NCBI GenBank assembly: GCA_000711775.1
Contig: ARYC01001110.1
Coordinates: 1 to 64,000 of the forward strand
Source of the DNA: Oxytricha trifallax
Taxonomy: Eukaryota > Ciliophora > Spirotrichea > Sporadotrichida > Oxytrichidae
Direction of reading: 5' to 3'
DNA length: 64,000 nt
Shown: positions 22,731-34,423 of the stretch, one piece after another
Layout of the letters: each line of letters starts with the position of its first letter
How positions within the stretch are numbered: the first letter of the stretch is position 1
Made by a program: the position numbers and the translations under genes
The notes under the pieces: model-generated
What the model was told of the DNA's origin: nothing
Seen by the model: the letters and a program-made list of their open reading frames with translations, nothing else
Databases searched by the model: none

Positions 22731-23459
22731 GAATTATTAAATATTAAAAAATTCGCCAATAAGTAAATTAATAATCAACATTCAAGAATTATTATAATAA
22801 TAAATTATAATACATTAAAATTTACGAGCTAAATCCAAAAATATTTATCCTGAGTAAGCTTGTACTATATACAAACTATTATTTTAAATTAAAATACTTT
22901 CATTTTTATTCTTCCTGTAAATATATTCTCTTGCTAAATTTTAATCCATTTGTTTATCATTAAATATACTACCAATAATTGGTTAATTTTTAATATTGGA
23001 ATATTTTATGTTGATTTATTAAAGAAGGAAAGATTTTGTATTAAAACTTAAGTTCATATAAGAATAATATAAATTATTTACGAATAATATTTTTACAAGC
23101 TTAATTGAGTTTTATATATAAGTAAACTAAATAACTATATTTTTTAATTTTTGATTATATATGCATTATTTGGTAAATCTAAGTAATTTTACTGAATGTT
23201 TAAAGAGAAAAAATACACATCAGATAAATCTGTTTGATTTCTACTATTACTTTGATTATCATCTCCATCATTATTATTTCCCTCTCACTCTTTTTTATTT
23301 TATTTGCTTTTCTACTAAGCTCGTAATAATATATATAAATGGCTTTATAATACTCAATAGAGTCAAAGTTCATGATACCTCTGCATAAATAGAAATCTTC
23401 CTAACGAAAGATGTTTACTTTATAGTAACTGTAAGGTTAAATTTTAATGGCAGAGGATT
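22731..23459. other. AT-rich intergenic sequence
   Basis: No supported gene. The short frame at 23161-23388 is His/Tyr/Phe-rich and compositionally driven. Confidence 0.45.
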
Positions 23460-26400
23460 TCAGTTAGTCTTCTGAGAAAAATCTGACTATAATTTTCTTT
23501 GTTTTTATTAGACCACCATTTGAGTTTATGCATCTTTTGTTCTTTTTATTCTCAATGACCGTATTTTTTCAATTTTAATGCGTTTAACATTAGGAATGAT
23601 TTATTGATGCATTCTGCTAGCACTACTGGCATTATTTGTGCTATTTTCAATTTCATAATGAATGTTTAGAAGTTTATTAATTGTAATAACTACTTTTTCA
23701 AACACTGAGATATAAAAACCTCCATTTTTACTTGTAGGACTCATGACCTATTAAGATGGCTGTTGAGAGACTTACTTTGCTAATATTGCATTCTTTAGTG
23801 ATTACAAACTTTCCTTGTCTAAATAAGCTATTTTATCAGAGAGACTTGTTTCAACAACAAAATTCAAATCCTTTCATGCTTAGTCTAAATTTTCTAGAGC
23901 AATAAATATTGATCTCTAAAAAAAAGCTAAAGCATACTTTTAAATACTATCAGCCTTTGTAAATGCTTTTGTTGCATCATCATAAGAATCTGTGGTCATA
24001 AGCAAAGTACCCGCATAAATATGAACCATATGGTTTTTTAGGTTCCAAGAGAATGAGTTTCTAGAAATCTAAAAATGCCAAAGCAGTGTCACCCAATATA
24101 TAAGCACATTTCCCTCTATTGAATCAGCCTAAAATATTAAATTAAGTATCCTTATAAAACTTAAATCAGAAAATTTCTCATCCATATCGATGGCTTAGTA
24201 AGTTCAGTGATAGCTTATTAAAACAAATTCAAGTAAGCGTGACAAAGACCTCTTGTTATAACAAGCTTTGCTGATGGTTCATAATTAATATCAATAGTTG
24301 TATCAAAATCTATAGCAGCCTCATAAAAGGAATGAAGGTAGTATAGGATAAGCCCTCTTAAGTAGAGCAAATTAGCATCTTTTGGATTTTTATCTATCGC
24401 TCTGTCAAGTACAGACTTCGCAAGATGTATTCAATCCCTATTTTTATATAAAAGTTAAGAAATAAAATAAATTTTACTTCTAGTTATCTACATATATTAT
24501 CTCATTTATACATCCTTAAACAGTACAAATAGCTTGGAACTTATAAGGATCTTTGTTATTAGGGAATTTTAACAATGCCTGACGAAGTAACAATTTTAAA
24601 AATCCATTAAAATCTCCTTTTCCATTTTAACTAAAGCTTAAGCAATAATTCTGTTATAAACACATGCTTATTCAAGTATCCAAAGCTTTAAAGCTTAATT
24701 AAAGTCATTTAGTGCTTTCTATAAGAAAATAAAATATGATTCTCAAACTTACATTTAATTAATGAGTTACTATATAATAAAAGATTTGGGGTAATAGCCC
24801 TCAGGGCGAGGCAAAATAAAAATTTTTCTCAAAATTATAAATTTGTCTAAAAGTCATAAAAAAAACTCAAATAACTTACTAAGCTCATTTAATAATCCTC
24901 CAGTATTATTTTAAGGGGACTTTTATACACTAAAAATTAAGCATCTTTTTATATTAACTCAGAGATAATCAATAAATTTTAATTAAACTTTATAACTATT
25001 TTATTGGATTTTTTAAATATTTTTATTTTAGATTTTACTAATAATTTTATGATTCTTGAAGAGAGAGTGAGTATTTTGAATCAGATTAGCAGAGTAATTA
25101 TCTAAAAGTTGATTTTAAAGTAGAATGAGAAACAAAATACTCACTCTCTCTTCAAGAATCATAAAATTATTAGTAAAATCTAAAATAAAATTATTTAAAA
25201 AATCCAATAAAATAGTTATAAAGTTTAATTAAAATTTATTGATTATCTCTGAGTTAATATAAAAAGATGCTTAATTTTTAGTGTATAAAAGTCCCCTTAA
25301 AATAATACTGGAGGATTATTAAATGAGCTATAGTAAGTTATTTGAGTTTTTTTTATGACTTTTAGACAAATTTATAATTTTGAGAAAAAATTTTATTTTG
25401 CCCCGCCCTGAGGGCTATTACCCCAAATTTTGTAAGTATATATTATATAAACACGAGGTCTCCTTATTTTACTTCTTCTAAGATACTGAGCGTTGAGTCA
25501 TTTAAATTTACATTCTTATGAATATTTTTAATAATAATGGGTGAACTGTTATTCAAGGCTTCTTTTGCATCATAGGCTATCTAGCTTTCTACCAGAGATG
25601 TAAGCATTTTTATGTCTTTCTTGATTTTTTCTCTTAATAATAAAGTGTAAACCTTCCACAAACTTCTTGTATTGCATGAATTTTAAAGACTTAAAATCGT
25701 AATGAACAGCTATCTGAAGATTATGAAAGGCTTTATAGAAATCCTTTTTACTTTATTACTATTTTATATAATCAATATTTTGCCTTTGTAAAAGTGAGCT
25801 ATTGCAAACTAATTTTGTTACTCCAAAAGTTTATTGAAATAAGGAATCACTTAATCATAGTTCTTCAATTAATATTAGAAAATACCCCTTCTTGTTTTAC
25901 CCTATTCACAACATCTCACATCAACTTGATTGCTTAAGTGCATGCCTGAAGTGCGCCTTTGAAATTTCCAAGGCCCTTTAAATCATCAGCTTGGCCAATA
26001 GAGCCTGATTCCAAATTTGATTAGAGTTAAATGACTTTCTGAAAATCAATTAGTGCCTTATCATGCTTTTACAAGTAGATTGATTGATATAACATAATAA
26101 ATTTTTATAGAATAATATATTTATACTATAACTGTCCACTGGCTTAATATGCTTCAATATATTTAGGGAACAATTATTACCTTTTGATAATTATATATAA
26201 AAATTACTAAACTAATCAAACTTACAGATAAAAATTTTATTTTTATGCATGTAGATTTTTTTATTTTGAAAAAAGATTATATTCATCAAAAGTTGACGAA
26301 TATTTATCTTCTTGCGACTATTTATAACTATAAAGCAATTAAATAAAAAATGACCAGATATCGACATTAATATTTAATCCAACGTAGTCAAAATTATTTT

Positions 26401-28572
26401 TAATTTTTTTTAAAAGCTCTTCTAATTAATCATAATTCTATTATTTCCCTTAATTGCTTTAGAAACAATTTCATATGCTAATATTAATTTTATATACATA
26501 AAATTTGTTTTGTACTAGCAAATTTATAGATTTAATAAAATTAATTAGATCATTTTCTCTACAATAAGCATTTGATAGAATAGTATAGCAAGTTTAATTG
26601 TAAATGTGATCAGCTTGAATAAGTTCATTCAAATATTATATGAATTTCTTTGGGTTTTCGAAAGCCAAACAGCAGATCGCTTTGAAGTATTCAGCATCTT
26701 TATTCCCAGAATAAAATTTAAGACTAGAGTTAAAATTCTTAAGAGCTTCTTTATAGTTTTTTCTAAAAAGCGCTTAATTTCCTAAGTCAAATAATTCATT
26801 GCTGTTTGTTAGAAGCTCTTATTACTTGTTGTACACAACCTAATCAATTCCTAGTTTTATGCTTAATTTCTAATTCAATGAAGGTTTATTAGAGCGCATA
26901 TTATTAAGTAAGTGAGAGTTTTTGTGCTGTATGATAATTTAATTTGTCATTTAGTTGGGCTTAATGTTTTACAGACTTTATACAGAGAAGAATGAATGTT
27001 TAAGCTTGTTGATTGTTTCAATGCTGCCATTGAGTTATCTCTGAATGTATTATTTATTGAGGCAATATGCTAGTTAGCGTGCTTTTCAGTTCTAATATTT
27101 GTTTTCAACTCCCTACTTGCCTAAAAGGGATCCTTCTCGAAAACTAGATTAAGCTTAACCTCCAATAAAGATTTAATAACTTATATTGGCATTATTTGCT
27201 ATGTTAGTTTGATATTTTTATTACAATTTTTGCTGCCGTATTTTTTTCAGAGTAAAGTTCACTGCTATCTGTGTAAGCCTCATTATATTAAATAAACAGA
27301 TTTTAATTGCTGTTTAGAATGATGGAATTATTTGTGCTGTCATTTATCAAACTTATAGGATGACGAAAACTTGTTGCTGAACCTAAATTGAAATTGGTTC
27401 TATGTTCTTCCAAACGCTATATTGACTTCAAATATTATTAATCAGTTAAATTTTGATAAGATTTAATTTGATGAAAAAAAATATTCTTGATAATTTGTAT
27501 TATTATTAAGAAATATTGTACCTTCCTCTTAGATTTTTAGTGAAATTTTATTTCCTTGAGAAGATCCTCAAACGGACTCCTCATTTTTTTAAGTTAACAT
27601 TTAAAACTTATTATTCTGGGAAGATTGAATATTACTTTTCCCTTTAAATCTAATGCTCTCATGAGTGCTTGACCCTTATGGAATTATTCATGCTATCATA
27701 AATGCTTATGGCACTTAGAATGCTATTATTCAAATTCCCTTCAGAGGACTTTCGAACAAAATCGTTTCCATTAAGTTAGGGTGACTTAATAAAAATTTGA
27801 CAATTTGGGGTTGCTGTTCGAAAGTAATATTGATTTGTCCTAGAAATAGATATATTCTTATGTTAACCTGCACTAAGATCTATAATAGTGACATTACCTG
27901 ATGAATCTAAGGGGATTTTACTTTCCACACATTTTACATATTTTCGGTTGTTAGAGCTATGTGGAATGTTTGTGTTTTGGCTTTTTGACATATGAGTACT
28001 ACTTCCATTTCCATACATTCTCATAAGTTCCTAAGTTTATCTCTCAAAGCTCTTAAATTGTAAAATTTACTGTTAAGTGTTGTTATTTACAAGATTTAGT
28101 GTTTCTATTTTTTGAATATTGTAACATGGATGCTAGACTACTGTTAAATTATGTCTCTTTGATTATTTATGATTGAGCTCTAATTAGTGGCATTCATAGT
28201 ATTTAGTATAATCAAGCCTCTAGAGTCCATGATATTCATTTTCTTAAGAGAGGCTGAGTTATTGTTTATGAGTGAGGATAGCGAATGAAAATTTGTGTTA
28301 TTACTGTTTTCATTAATAATAGTAGTATTATGTTGATTTATTGTGATTGGGGGATATGAGATTATTGATTTTAATTAAAATGCATTTGAGCTGTTTATCA
28401 TATCATAAAATTGTAATCATGATTATCAAGTTTATAATTTTAACTGATTTTTTTAAGCTAATTCCTCTTTTTTTGAATGTAAATTTAAGTTAAATCTCCT
28501 TTCTTGTAAGTTTTCCAGAGAATTTTGCTTGCATTGTTTTAGCGTATCATAGTTAGTAGAATTCATAGGCAT
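23460..28572 (-). CDS. Large TPR-repeat protein, Asn/Gln-rich N-terminus (frames interrupted)
   Basis: ATG at 28572 opens MPMNSTNYDTLKQCKQNSLE. The first ~300 codons are Asn/Gln/Ser-rich. TPR units follow: ELFDLGNQALFRKNYKEALK and DAEYFKAICCLAFENPKKFI (~26650-26800), LKNYDQVIPYFNKLLEQQNQ and FAIAHFYKGKIL (~25800), ALNDFNQALKL (~24700), NLLYLRGLILYYLHSFYEAA and ITRGLCHAYLNLFQQAITEL (~24250-24400), HIYAGTLLMTTDSYDDATKA (~23980). The C-terminal tail is basic and Gln-rich, ending at TGA 23460-23462. TPR arrays mediate protein-protein contacts; long ones are common in ciliate cytoskeletal proteins. Small introns are visible (for example 3' site TTTTCTTATAG before the 24.7-kb unit). Several frameshifts and an in-frame TGA at a Trp-like position (LDQA-TGA-KDL) occur, and a hairpin element lies inside. 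Confidence 0.65.
24784..25429. mobile_element. Hairpin (foldback/MITE-like) element, ~646 bp, within the TPR gene
   Basis: Arms of ~300 bp, left starting TTTGGGGTAATAGCCCTCAG and right ending in its complement, around an unpaired centre near 25080-25135. The stem is almost perfect. It lies between two TPR-coding blocks, next to intron-like sequence. Flanks are AT-rich so no target duplication can be assigned safely. It is unrelated in sequence to the other three hairpins. Confidence 0.85.
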
Positions 28573-28866
28573 AGAAACTTATGAACTTAAAATCATTAAT
28601 TTAAAAGTTAAAGTTAAAGTTAATTTTGGATTTATTTTGATTTCGGATGATTCTGACCTATGAAATTATCCACTTGAATCTCCAAAGTTATGATTTCAGG
28701 TATTTGCAAGTCGAATGTGTAGTGGGAAACTGTAGCTTTTTATAAAGTTTGATATTTAATGAATACTCGCTGATCTTCTCTGGGGAGGTTATGAAGACAT
28801 TATTACTTTTTAAGGACAATATTTTGATTTATAATAAATTATAAAGTTAACTTATATAAATAAAAT
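28573..28866. promoter_or_regulatory. Short divergent intergenic region
   Basis: The only DNA between the ATG of the TPR gene (minus) and the ATG of the armadillo-like gene (plus), so it presumably holds both promoters. No motif was recognised; it is AT-rich. Confidence 0.35.
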
Positions 28867-29960
28867 ATGCAATCATACGAATATCGCATAGTATTCGATT
28901 CATTAATTAAACGACACTCTTATTTATAAGGACTTTTCACTTCAGATATAGATCTAAGTTAAATCACAATTGCTGTTTTTGATAGAACCATTGCTAAATT
29001 CAGATAGGTCTTAAGCTAACCTGATTCTGATTATGATGAATTTTGGGATGCATTGAAAAACTATTAACAAACTAGCTTATCATAAAAAAAAACTACGGAT
29101 AAAATGATTGATCATGAGCTTCTAGAAATTTCAAGCAATCTACTCCAAAGTAAATCATAAGAAATAAGAGTACAAGCAGCTATTTTCCTATCCTCATTTG
29201 CCATATCAAAGAGAGCAAGAGAACTTTCCAGTTATACTTTTCCGAGATTATAAGAGTTATTTGAGGATAGAGTATTAGAAGTAAGAGAGACAGTTGGATC
29301 TGATTTCCATAAACTCATCATAAACGATGAAGGCTGCTAGAGAATCTTTGATTCAGGCTGTGTTTTACTTTTATTCACTCTTTTATCTTCATCATAACGA
29401 TGCTATGAGTCTTCACAAAGAAGATGGTCAATATATCATACATTTATTGGAAGCTTTCGTTGACTTAACATTCAGGGATAAAGGCATTTAACCACTCTTA
29501 AACATAGGGACAGGTTTGAACTTCAATAAGATTATTTCATAAAATTATGTTGCTGAAAGTTAAGCACCAGTTCACAGACAGAAAATCTAAGAGCTATCGT
29601 TAAGAGTAATTGGAAATATTAGCATCAATAATAATGAAATGCAAGAATGCATTAAAGCTAAAGTCATTCTTAATGCTTGGAAATATTGACAGCCAACATT
29701 ATGAAGAGAGATTAAATGCCTCTCAAGTTTTAATGAATTGACTATTCACTTAAATGGCAAACAGCAAGCAGTATAATTTGAGAAAGTCAAAGAGGAGCCT
29801 AGGATTTTTCAATAAATTATTAAAAATTACTCCGACTTAAAAAGAAACTGAAGAGAGCTTTGATTAATACTGCTGAACTACCATGAATTAAGTGGCAAAG
29901 TAGAAATTTTTAACGAAAATCCTTGGGCTTAGTGGGTCAAGTCTTTGCATAATCTAAAAT
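28867..29960 (+). pseudogene. Armadillo/HEAT-type protein, RSPH14-like (frames interrupted)
   Basis: ATG at 28867 (MQSYEYRIVFDSLIKRHSYL) opens a TGA-free frame of about 198 codons, including EIRVQAAIFLSSFAISKRAR and FEDRVLEVRETVGSDFHKLI, then INDEGCQRIFDSGCVLLLF. After a frame change: GQYIIHLLEAFVDLTFRDKG, IQELSLRVIGNISINNNEMQ and EERLNASQVLMNCTIHLNGK, and near the end KKLKRALINTAELP. These are armadillo-like helices with the 'reactivated after hit / GxxAI' layout of radial-spoke head 14 (RTDR1) proteins. RSPH14 acts in motile cilia, plausible for a ciliate. At least three frame changes, two at A runs, interrupt it, so it is either decayed or affected by sequence errors. The 5' end is divergent from the TPR gene, ~295 bp away. 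Confidence 0.6.
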
Positions 29961-30449
29961 CCAATGTTTGTTTTACGTTTAGTCTGATAGGAGGTGGTTT
30001 ATTTATTCTAATAAATATTTTGATTTTAATATAGATTAAAAATTAAAATTCTACCGACTTATTTATTCATACTTAAGTTAAATTTCTTTAATTATGCTGT
30101 ATTTTATTTAAGAAAATTCAAATCACTTTAATTAGATATCGAGAAAGTATATATTTAATGGAATAAAAAAATCTGAATAATCAAATAAAATTATAATGAT
30201 TTTTCTTTGGTGACAATATTAAGAAATATTTTGTAATGCTTCAATTCAGTTAATCTCAAAATCTCAGTGAAATAAAAATCTTAAATAATTCAAAATAAAC
30301 TTTAATTTAAAATTGTTTTAGTAAATATTGAAACAATTTTCAATAGTAAAAATATCACGACATACTTTATAAAAGCTTTTTTATTAAGAATTTATAATTA
30401 AGTTTGAATAATTACACAAAAAATACAATATAATTTCATTCTCAAATTA
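29961..30449. other. AT-rich intergenic sequence
   Basis: No gene or repeat recognised. Confidence 0.45.
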
Positions 30450-31620
30450 ATATATATTTCATATATGTTACTTTGAGGGTTTGAATCTGCTGCTCAAACT
30501 ATCAGACTACCACGATCCTTTGAGAATCGAGGACAAAGACATTACCAGCATGTAAATGAAGTTCACTACGAGCTTGACCTAAATAATCTTAAAAAAACAA
30601 AGAAGACGCATCTCAAGTTGCCAAAGACGAGGCAATAAATTTTTCTAAGAAACTTGCATCTTTCCTTGACCCTTAAACACACTACAAAAAGAGACTTTTA
30701 TTTGTTTGACTAATCAATATATCTAATTGTAGAATTTAGCTTCTTACATGAAGTAATATCATTATGTTTATTGTATTTAATGATTTAAGCATTGGAAAAA
30801 TTTGAGTTAAGTGTACTTATTTTGTTAAATATTATTATGAAGAGATTATGAGCGAACTAAAGATGGCCAAGGAATACTACATTTAATCTGAGTTCCAAAA
30901 GTCAAACAAAAATTTCTAATATTCAAAGAATCATACTTGGTAGATGCTAAAGACGATGATGATGACAAGGTAGAGGAGGAAAATTACTAAAAGAACTCTA
31001 ACAATGACTCCAGTTAATAGTACCAAGAAGTTGACTTGCAGGAAATCGATAACAAAAATCCTCCAAGTTCCCCATTATAGCAAGATGACACTCATAAAAA
31101 TTATTTCTCAGTGGGAGTTAAAGCAAATGATAATGCGGATACTTCATAAGGCTAATATGCTGAGGAAGTATCAAGCTCTCCAAATTAAACTAGAGTTCAT
31201 CAACAAGAATACATGATTATGATGACAATGAAGATTCCAAGAATGTATTTAGTGATGACTAAGAACAAGTGGATGAAGATAGTTAAGAAGATGAAGATAA
31301 TGAATCTGATTAAAGCACACAAACAATAATTAGGAACAGCCTAGCCTATATTGATGATGATAGTGACGAAGAGTTTGATGACACTCTTGCACAAGACGCT
31401 CTTAAAGAATCGGTTGATAATTAAAATATAAGTGATGATTATTATATAGAGCAACAGCAGTGGCAGGATCCATACAATAATGCGTTTAATAGTTAATAAA
31501 ATTATGATTAAGACATTGCTTATAATGAAGATCAAGAAGCTGTAGAAGATTAAGAAAATTGGCTCTTACACATAAGTTCCAAGAAAAAACCAATTTAATA
31601 AAAGAAAATATTAATGCATA
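30450..31620 (+). CDS. Acidic hypothetical protein (frames interrupted)
   Basis: The 5' block (~30450-30700) reads YFEGLNLLLKLSDYHDPLRI and MKFTTSLTQIIL, then KEDASQVAKDEAINFSKKLA. After an AT-rich gap with likely intron(s), the 3' block (~30945-31620) is strongly acidic: KDDDDDKVEEENYQKNSNND, then in the next frame FSDDQEQVDEDSQEDEDNES and AYIDDDSDEEFDDTLAQDAL. No initiator ATG precedes the first block in frame, so the start is upstream or in another exon. No family recognised. A 70-codon standard-code frame at 31004-31216 is an out-of-phase shadow of this gene. Confidence 0.45.
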
Positions 31621-31869
31621 TTAAAGTGAAACTTAAATTTAAAAATAAATATTTAACTATAATTCTAATTTACGCTTGGTATATCAAGATAAGAATATTT
31701 TATTTTTTAATATAGTATACTGATAAAAAAAAAACCAATAATTTTGTTAAGTATAGTTAAATCAATAAATTTTAAATTTCATTTTTATTTTGCTCATTTT
31801 ATAATATATTTAGATAAATAGGATTTATCATATATTAATAATTAAAATCTTTGTGTAATAATCCAATTT
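31621..31869. other. AT-rich intergenic sequence between convergent genes
   Basis: No gene recognised. Confidence 0.4.
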
Positions 31870-33245
31870 TGGGTAGTTTCTAAAATTTTCCAGTTCTAAT
31901 TTACCTACTAGATGGTTGTTACTGTTGCTTTAAAATTAATAGCCCCTAAATAATTCGTATTATTAAATCCATTAAAGCATTATTCGAAGGTAGTGGAGGT
32001 TTGCTACTATTATTTATTATTAGACACTGTTTTTATGCTTGGCAAACTATATAATGCATTCTATTAGTTACTGTTGAACTTTGGCTTTCTGTTATTTATT
32101 AATCCATAAGAATTTTTGCTCAAATCATTAGCTCTATATCAAGCTCCATAGTTGCTCTGACCTCGTTTAACTTTATGTCTGCCCAGTCTTTCTAATGATT
32201 TATCAAGAAACAAAACTGATTTGGTTAAATTTGAATTTCTAATATCTGTTATCCTTTTCCCATTTTCTTCTTCAGAATCTCATTCATAGACTTATACTAT
32301 TTTTTCAAGCTTTTTTCTGTACTTGGAATTGAGATTTAGTTCTTTCCTCTCTTGCATATGCTTTCTCAGCTAAATCTCATACTCTGCTTTCAAATGATCA
32401 TACAAATTATTATTTGGATAATAATTTACTTCTTCTAGAATTCACCCCAAATTAGTGGAGAAGGAGTCTATATGTTTGATGGGTTTAATATTCTGCTTCC
32501 GTTATCTGAAAACGTAATGTTGTTATCAGGATCCATTCAATTTATAACTTATTTATATTATAGACTAATGAAAAATCACAACTGTTAATATCACACCTTG
32601 AAAATGGTGTAAATTACTTATCTTAGCCTCGTAATTTCACTTAATTGGTTTCAGTAGTCAAAGTATATTAAACAATTATTCCATAGGTCTCCCTTGTTAA
32701 CTTGATTGTCTCTTAGCTATGATGAACATAATATTTTATAATTTTAATTCGTTGTTTAATCTCTGCTCACTACATTTGATTGTACGCTACTTAGAGTTTA
32801 CACTCGGAAATCATGCATGTTTGATCTCTGACTTATTTTAAACTTATTTCCTTAATTATTTTGCAAATTTATAATCTGTCACTGACCTTAGCTGAGGTTG
32901 AAAAGCTTTTAAGTCAATATAAGTTATTTTAATGGAATTTTCGTTTCCAAAAATATCAGACTTCATCAAATTAGCTATTTGCTATAATAAATAGATTTAA
33001 GTATTATATGATGAAATTAAATTGTAAATAGTTGGCATCTAAAGACCCTTTTGTTATTCGTTATTTTATTTAATGGATTGCTGCTAGATTTATAGAAGTT
33101 TATTATTCAATGCAATAGTGTTTAAGTTTCCAGATGATGCTGCAGTGGGTTATTGCATTGATTGTTTTATAATGTCCTTTTGCTAATTTTTTATCTCAGC
33201 TTATCGTTGAAATGCCTGAGTAGAGTGGGTTTTCAATTCTGACAT
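31870..33245 (-). CDS. Gln/Asn-rich hypothetical protein with in-frame TGA codons
   Basis: ATG at 33245 opens MSELKTHSTQAFQRQAEIKN and the frame stays open for ~125 codons (IANLMKSDIFGNENSIKITY, IDLKAFQPQLRSVTDYKFAK). Text continues as CMISECKLQVAYNQMQ, TGA, AEIKQRIKIIKYYVHHSQET; later YDHLKAEYEIQLRKHMQERK, KYRKKLEKIVQVYE, TGA, DSEEENGKRITDIRNSNLTK, SVLFLDKSLERLGRHKVKRG, QSNYGA, TGA, YRANDLSKNSYGLI, and a polar Gln tail. Three in-frame TGAs are flanked by continuous sensible text on both sides; single TGG-to-TGA changes would explain them. One frame change is at a GGGG run near 32450. No domain recognised; the middle is helical and charged. Confidence 0.5.
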
Positions 33246-33576
33246 CTTAAATTTTTTTCAAACGCAAATGTCTTGTTAGAGCCCTAGTACATTTATAAAA
33301 ATACATTCGTTATGATTGTTAAAATTAAAATAACAATATTAGGAATTGAAGAGGAGATGGGCACTGAATCTTAATCAGAATGTTGAATGATGTGTTTTTG
33401 ATTGTTAAAAAGTGAATATTCCATGAAATTTATTATTTCTATTCCAAAATTTAAATTTTTTAATAAATATTAGTTAAAATATATTCTTTACACACATAAT
33501 AATTGATAATTAAACCAATCTTATTTATCAGGTTTATCTTTTAATTTATAATTATTATTTTTTTAATCTATGTTTT
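33246..33576. other. AT-rich intergenic sequence
   Basis: Between the ATG of the Gln/Asn-rich gene and the stop of the kinase gene, both on the minus strand. No feature recognised. Confidence 0.4.
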
Positions 33577-34170
33577 TCATTCATGTTCTTTGATAAGTGA
33601 TACAAATGACCATCCAGGTATATTTTGTTCAGGCTTCTCGTGACCCTTGAAAAGAGCCTATTTTCTGAAAGATTCATAGAGTTCCTCATTTGTTTGAAGT
33701 GCAGGACTCATTTATAAAAAGTTTTCAAAGCGTTTCCTTAAATAAGGCTAAGGAGCACGATATGCTCTGGGAAACAGTTTGTTCCAATCAATATTCTTAA
33801 AGAAATGATGCTTCTTTATTTTCATCAGCACCTCAAATTGTTCCCATACTCTTCTTGGGATTTCTATTCAATAATTTCAAGATAAGGTCTTTTGATATTT
33901 GAGAAATATATTTTGGAATGCCTAATTGTGCATTTTTTAATGTTCTCAAACAGCTCCTCACAAATATTAGTGTTAAAAAAATATATAAATATCTTACTTA
34001 TTGTTTGCATAGTAAAGTGAATTTCACATAGAATTTCCTAAATAATAACTCCAAGTAAGTACCAATCAACAGCTTTACCGTATCCAAATTTTCAGCATTT
34101 CTAAGGCAAGATAAACATAAGAACCGCAGATTGATTCTACAATACATTCCTTCATAAACTTCATCACCTC
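33577..34170 (-). pseudogene. AGC-type protein kinase, C-terminal half (segment 2 of split gene)
   Basis: Minus-strand blocks from 34170 downward: VMKFMKECIVESICGSYVYLA (activation segment with the SICGS...YLAPE-like text, here ALEM), then after a frame change FGYGKAVDWYLLGVIIQEIL (kinase subdomain IX, DWYxLGV). After a ~40-nt intron come ELFENIKNAQLGIPKYIS, SKDLILKLLNRNPKKSMG, GADEIKKHHFFKNIDWNKL and the C-terminal tail to HEKPEQNIPGWSFVSLIKEH with TGA at 33577-33579. This is the hallmark C-lobe of AGC kinases (PKA/PKG/S6K group). Single-nucleotide indels at A/T runs disturb the frame at three places. The N-terminal neighbour segment lies 6.46 kb away at 40626-40830. Confidence 0.75.
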
Positions 34171-34224
34171 ATTTATGATGTAGAGGTGTTATTTTAATTT
34201 TCATCAAAATTTGGAATTTTTATT

Positions 34225-34265
34225 GACGGGAAAAAATCACCACCCACTGGTAATAAAATCCCGTC
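34225..34265. repeat. Imperfect palindrome, copy 1 (GACGGGA...TCCCGTC)
   Basis: A 41-bp hairpin-capable sequence whose ends are GACGGGA and TCCCGTC. It is similar over about 45 bp, in the same orientation, to 38525-38567, and lies ~160 bp before the ATG of the MT-A70 gene. Confidence 0.75.
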
Positions 34266-34423
34266 GCAACTTTAATTTCAGGAAAATGCTAAAACTAGTG
34301 AAGACTTTTATTTTGCCAACGTTATCACTAAAACAAATATTCAAGGTCTGAATATTTGAGAATACTAATTAAGCTTAGATACTTTTTCCAAACAAGAATA
34401 ATAAAAAATACAACATTCATAAA

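Noticed and set aside
25771-25870. TGA-interrupted frame with Trp-like positions in the TPR gene (frame containing NIN-TGA-RTMIK)
   Set aside because: Another phase gives an unbroken TPR unit (LKNYDQVIPYFNKLLEQQNQ), so these TGAs are out of frame.
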